DNA of 64,000 bases from Parendozoicomonas haliclonae (GTDB taxonomy: Bacteria > Pseudomonadota > Gammaproteobacteria > Pseudomonadales > Endozoicomonadaceae), in assembly GCF_900174585.1 (NCBI RefSeq), contig NZ_FWPT01000003.1:310001-374000 (forward strand). Direction: 5' to 3'. The translations under genes and the position numbers were made by a program. The first letter of the stretch is position 1. Each line of letters opens with the position of its first letter. The notes beneath the pieces were generated by a model that did no database searches, was not told the origin of the DNA, and worked only from the letters and a program-made list of their open reading frames with translations. Shown piece after piece: positions 61,379-64,000 of this stretch.

Positions 61379-62788
61379 CTAAGGCTCCATCATCACCCCA
61401 AGGCTTAAACCCGCTAAGGTCAGCAGCGTCATAATCACTGCCAGCGGAATCACAAACGCCAGCCATTTATTGTAGGGCACACGGGCAATGGCCAGCCCGC
61501 CCATAATCACCCCGGAAGTTGGGGTAAAGAAGTTCACCACACCACTGGCCGACTGAAAAGCCGTCACCACCAAATCACGCGCCACGTTGGAAAAGTCTGC
61601 CAGCGGTGCCATAACCGGCATGGTCAACACAGCCAGCCCCGATGTTGACGGTACAAAGAACGACAGCAGCACTTCAATCCAGAACATGACATTAATAAAA
61701 GCCACTCTGGGCAAACCGCTGATCGCCTGTTCAGCCCAGTAGAGAAAGGTATCTGTGATCAGACCATCATTCATCACTACCACAATACCCCGGGCAATAC
61801 CGATCACCAGTGCCACCCCCAGAAGATCAGCGGCCCCGGCCACAAACGTATCGGTAAAGCTTTTCTCGTTCATACCACCGACAAAGCCGATCACGATACT
61901 CATCACCATAAACAGCGCTGACATCCGGGCCATCCACCAGCCCATGCCGGACACACCGTAAATCATGATCACAAACGTCAGCAGAAACAGAATAAGAATA
62001 ATTTTTCTCTGGCCTGTCAGTTCAGGCACGTCCTGATCGGCCGAGGCCAGAAAGTGCTTACGATTCTCCTCTCGCATATCTGCAACCAGAGAAGAATCCG
62101 GCTGCTGTCTTATACGACGGGCATAACGCATCACATAGAAGATACAGATCACCAGCCCGGCACCATACATGGCCAAACGCAGACCTATACCATTGGTAAA
62201 AGGAATGCCGGCCGCATCCGATGCAATCACTGTTGCAAAAGGGTTTACCGTTGAGGCATACACGCCAACACCGGAACCCACCAGAATAATCGCCGCAGCC
62301 GTTACGCTGTCATAGCCGGCAGCGATCATCACCGGCAATAACAGCAGATAGAAAGGCAGCGTCTCTTCTGCCATCCCGAAGATAGTTCCTCCGAGGGAGA
62401 ACAACACCATCAGGATTGGTATCAACCATTGCTCCCTGCCTTCAAGTGCTTTCATCGCCGAAGCGATACCGGCATCAATGGCCCCGGTCTTGGTGACCAC
62501 AGCCAGAAAGCCGCCAATAAACAACACAAACAGCGCGACATCCATGCCATTGACCCGGTTGGTATCCGGGTCATAAAAACCACTGACCGGAGCCAGTACT
62601 ACATCTTCAAAGCCCTGAGGATTGGCATCTACCTCATGATAAGTCCCGGCAATGGGCACTTCTCTTCCCAACGATTCATTCATTTGCGTCGTATATTGCC
62701 CGGCTGGAACCAGCCAGGTGAGGATGGCTACACACACGATGATGGCAAACAGAATCGTATAGGCACTGGGAAAGCGGAGAGAGGTCAT
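61379..62788 (-). CDS. YfcC-family transporter (arginine-pathway associated)
   Basis: A 469-residue inner-membrane protein with ~12 helices, of the YfcC/DcuC-like group. It shows FSLGGTIFGMAEETLPFYLLLLP, SGVGVYASTVNPFATVIAS, FFVPSTSGLAVLTMPVMAPLAD and NFFTPTSGVIMGGLAIARVPY, which are repeated hairpin motifs of this superfamily. Members beside arginine deiminase genes are often taken to be arginine/ornithine or carboxylate carriers. Here it is divergent from arcA, supporting arginine-linked transport by context only. Confidence 0.85.
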   Translation of the reverse strand: MTSLRFPSAYTILFAIIVCVAILTWLVPAGQYTTQMNESLGREVPIAGTYHEVDANPQGFEDVVLAPVSGFYDPDTNRVNGMDVALFVLFIGGFLAVVTKTGAIDAGIASAMKALEGREQWLIPILMVLFSLGGTIFGMAEETLPFYLLLLPVMIAAGYDSVTAAAIILVGSGVGVYASTVNPFATVIASDAAGIPFTNGIGLRLAMYGAGLVICIFYVMRYARRIRQQPDSSLVADMREENRKHFLASADQDVPELTGQRKIILILFLLTFVIMIYGVSGMGWWMARMSALFMVMSIVIGFVGGMNEKSFTDTFVAGAADLLGVALVIGIARGIVVVMNDGLITDTFLYWAEQAISGLPRVAFINVMFWIEVLLSFFVPSTSGLAVLTMPVMAPLADFSNVARDLVVTAFQSASGVVNFFTPTSGVIMGGLAIARVPYNKWLAFVIPLAVIMTLLTLAGLSLGVMMEP

Positions 62789-62931
62789 CGGAAAGATCCC
62801 GAACAGAGAACGGGATAGTTATAGTCAGGCTCACAGGAAATGCACGACAGAGAAGCTTTCCTCTAACATGCACGACCACATCCAAATGTTCCTCAAGTTA
62901 GTCGCTCCTGGTGATACAATACGCGCCGGAT

Positions 62932-62991
62932 AACAACTTCCAGAACAACAACTTCCAGAACAACAACGCCCAGAACAACAATCCTGAATAC
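62932..62991 (+). repeat. Four tandem 15-bp units in the arcA leader
   Basis: AACAACTTCCAGAAC twice, then AACAACGCCCAGAAC, then AACAATCCTGAATAC. They end 14 bp before the arcA start and next to its AGGAGAGG ribosome-binding site. A short frame from GTG 62911 to TGA 63003 reads through the repeats as NNFQN-type units and ends in two AGG/AGA Arg codons, three bases before the arcA ATG. Confidence 0.7.
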
Positions 62992-63005
62992 AGGAGAGGC
63001 TGATA

Positions 63006-64000
63006 ATGTCACGGTTTTATGTTGGCTCCGAAGTCGGGCAGCTGCGCAAGGTGCTTCTTCATCGCCCGGATCTGGCTCTTAGACGACTCACTCCAACCAA
63101 CTGCGAAGACCTGCTATTCGATGATGTTCTGCGTATCGAAAAAGCCGGTGAGGAACATTTGGCCTTTCAGCAGGTGCTACGCAAGGAAGGCGTTGAGGTT
63201 CTGCTGCTGAAGGATCTGCTGACTGAAACCCTCGCCAACCCAGCCGCCAAAGCCTGGGTTCTGGATCGCCAGATCAATGAATACCGTTATGGCCCGGCAC
63301 TGGCGAAGGAAGTGCGACTGTTTCTTGAAAACATGGACGATACCGAGCTGGCCTCTTATCTGCTTGGTGGTCTGACCGTCAATGAACTGCAATCCACATC
63401 GGGCAGCCCGACGTTGGGAATGCTGCAGCAGACTGACTTTATCCTCGACCCGATTCCCAACCACCTGTTTACCCGCGACACATCCTGCTGGGTGTATGGG
63501 GGCGTATCCGTTAACCCCATGGCCAAAGCCGCCCGCAAACGGGAAACAGTGCATCTGCGGGCAATCTACAAGTTCCACCCACTATTTCAGCAATCCCCGT
63601 TCCATACCTACTATGGCGATACTGATCGCAACTATGATCAGGCGACACTTGAAGGTGGAGATGTGCTGGTACTCGGCCGGGGTACCGTTCTTATCGGCAT
63701 GTCCGAACGCACCACACCGCAAGGGGTTGAGAATCTGACCCGTGCCCTGTTCAAAGCCGGGCAGGCCAGCAAGGTGATTGCCCTGCAACTGCCCAAGGCC
63801 CGCAGCTGCATGCATCTGGATACAGTGTTCACCCAAATGGATGTGGATTGCTTTACCTACTACCCGGATATCATGAAAGGGAATAACTGCTGGGAGATGA
63901 CTCCCGGAGATAATGGCGAGATCGCCTTCCAGCAGATCAACGATGGCTTTATCAAGGCCATCTCGCGGGCGCTGGATCTCGACACATTACGCATGGTACC
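63006..64000 (+). CDS. arcA: Arginine deiminase (3' end beyond window)
   Basis: First enzyme of the arginine deiminase pathway: arginine to citrulline plus ammonia. The 331 codons present are open to the edge. Family blocks: GSEVGQLRKVLLHRP at the N-terminus, FTRDTSCWVYGGVSVNPMAK (conserved Asp in the active site), LEGGDVLVLG, IGMSERTT, and CMHLDTVFT with the catalytic His. The catalytic Cys near residue 400 lies beyond the window. AGGAGAGG precedes the ATG at 63006. arcB and arcC presumably follow outside. It is divergent from the YfcC-type transporter. Confidence 0.94.
   Translation, partial: MSRFYVGSEVGQLRKVLLHRPDLALRRLTPTNCEDLLFDDVLRIEKAGEEHLAFQQVLRKEGVEVLLLKDLLTETLANPAAKAWVLDRQINEYRYGPALAKEVRLFLENMDDTELASYLLGGLTVNELQSTSGSPTLGMLQQTDFILDPIPNHLFTRDTSCWVYGGVSVNPMAKAARKRETVHLRAIYKFHPLFQQSPFHTYYGDTDRNYDQATLEGGDVLVLGRGTVLIGMSERTTPQGVENLTRALFKAGQASKVIALQLPKARSCMHLDTVFTQMDVDCFTYYPDIMKGNNCWEMTPGDNGEIAFQQINDGFIKAISRALDLDTLRMV

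Noticed and set aside
1-64000. tRNA, rRNA, CRISPR arrays, transposases, integrases
   Set aside because: Looked for tRNA-like cloverleaf ends, repeat-spacer periodicity and transposase/integrase motifs by eye; none found. The elements at 51.7-51.9 kb lack a CCA end and T-arm consensus, so they are not tRNAs.

Overview
This window reads as chromosomal DNA of a marine gammaproteobacterium of the Oceanospirillales/Hahellaceae type, most likely an animal-associated Endozoicomonas-like bacterium. That assignment is an inference from three things. The housekeeping genes and their order are Pseudomonas-like (dusA-tal-rssC-rssB-mlaA; dcd-mrp-metG; rnfABCDGE-nth). They are interleaved with eukaryotic-like genes: three Hanks-type protein kinases, a LicD/fukutin-like protein, a PI-PLC-like protein, a WD40-type lipoprotein and a bZIP protein. 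There are also several large ORFans with disordered or basic segments. No rRNA, tRNA, CRISPR array, transposase or prophage was seen. The window cuts dusA at the left edge and arcA at the right edge.

Layout. 1-4.5 kb: dusA and transaldolase, then on the minus strand a response-regulator PP2C phosphatase with its STAS partner, and MlaA. 4.7-13.2 kb: a secreted ORFan, a CBS protein, dcd, mrp/apbC, a lambda-P-like/DnaT-like replication pair, another secreted ORFan and a YbjQ-YbjQ-M48 protease operon. 13.3-16.9 kb: metG, an acetyltransferase and an HD hydrolase. 17-43 kb is the accessory block between metG and rnfA: kinase 1, two LprI-like envelope proteins, an FKBP, a tandem pair of paralogous ORFans with basic KGKGK tracts, kinase 2, a duplicated-domain lipoprotein, the bZIP gene, an AraC regulator with putA, yiaA, kinase 3, yfcE, an amidohydrolase, a PLC-like protein, an ABC exporter, a LicD-like protein and a basic-tailed ORFan. 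43.3-51.6 kb: rnfABCDGE, an ORFan, a META-YbaY lipoprotein and nth. 51.6-64 kb: two cloverleaf-like palindromic elements, an AbgT transporter, three ORFans, avtA, an APC amino-acid antiporter, a PepSY-like protein, a YfcC-family transporter and arcA.

The most striking gene is at 27508-28527. Its C-terminal half carries a complete bZIP signature (N-x7-R-x9-L followed by heptads) directly preceded by a segment closely resembling the CNC domain of animal NRF2/NFE2 transcription factors. It also has a candidate nuclear localisation tract and an SDSG-type motif like the phosphodegron of NRF factors. A bacterial CNC-bZIP mimic would be a candidate nucleomodulin acting on the host oxidative-stress programme. 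Together with three kinases, two nuclear-looking ORFans and the envelope proteins, it makes the metG-rnfA interval look like a host-interaction island within a conserved gene neighbourhood.

Metabolic themes: proline catabolism (AraC regulator plus PutA), arginine deiminase pathway (arcA with YfcC and an APC antiporter nearby), respiratory electron transfer (Rnf), and folate-fragment/aminobenzoyl-glutamate or drug transport (AbgT). Family assignments are by reading protein motifs and from memory of reference proteins; no database search was possible.
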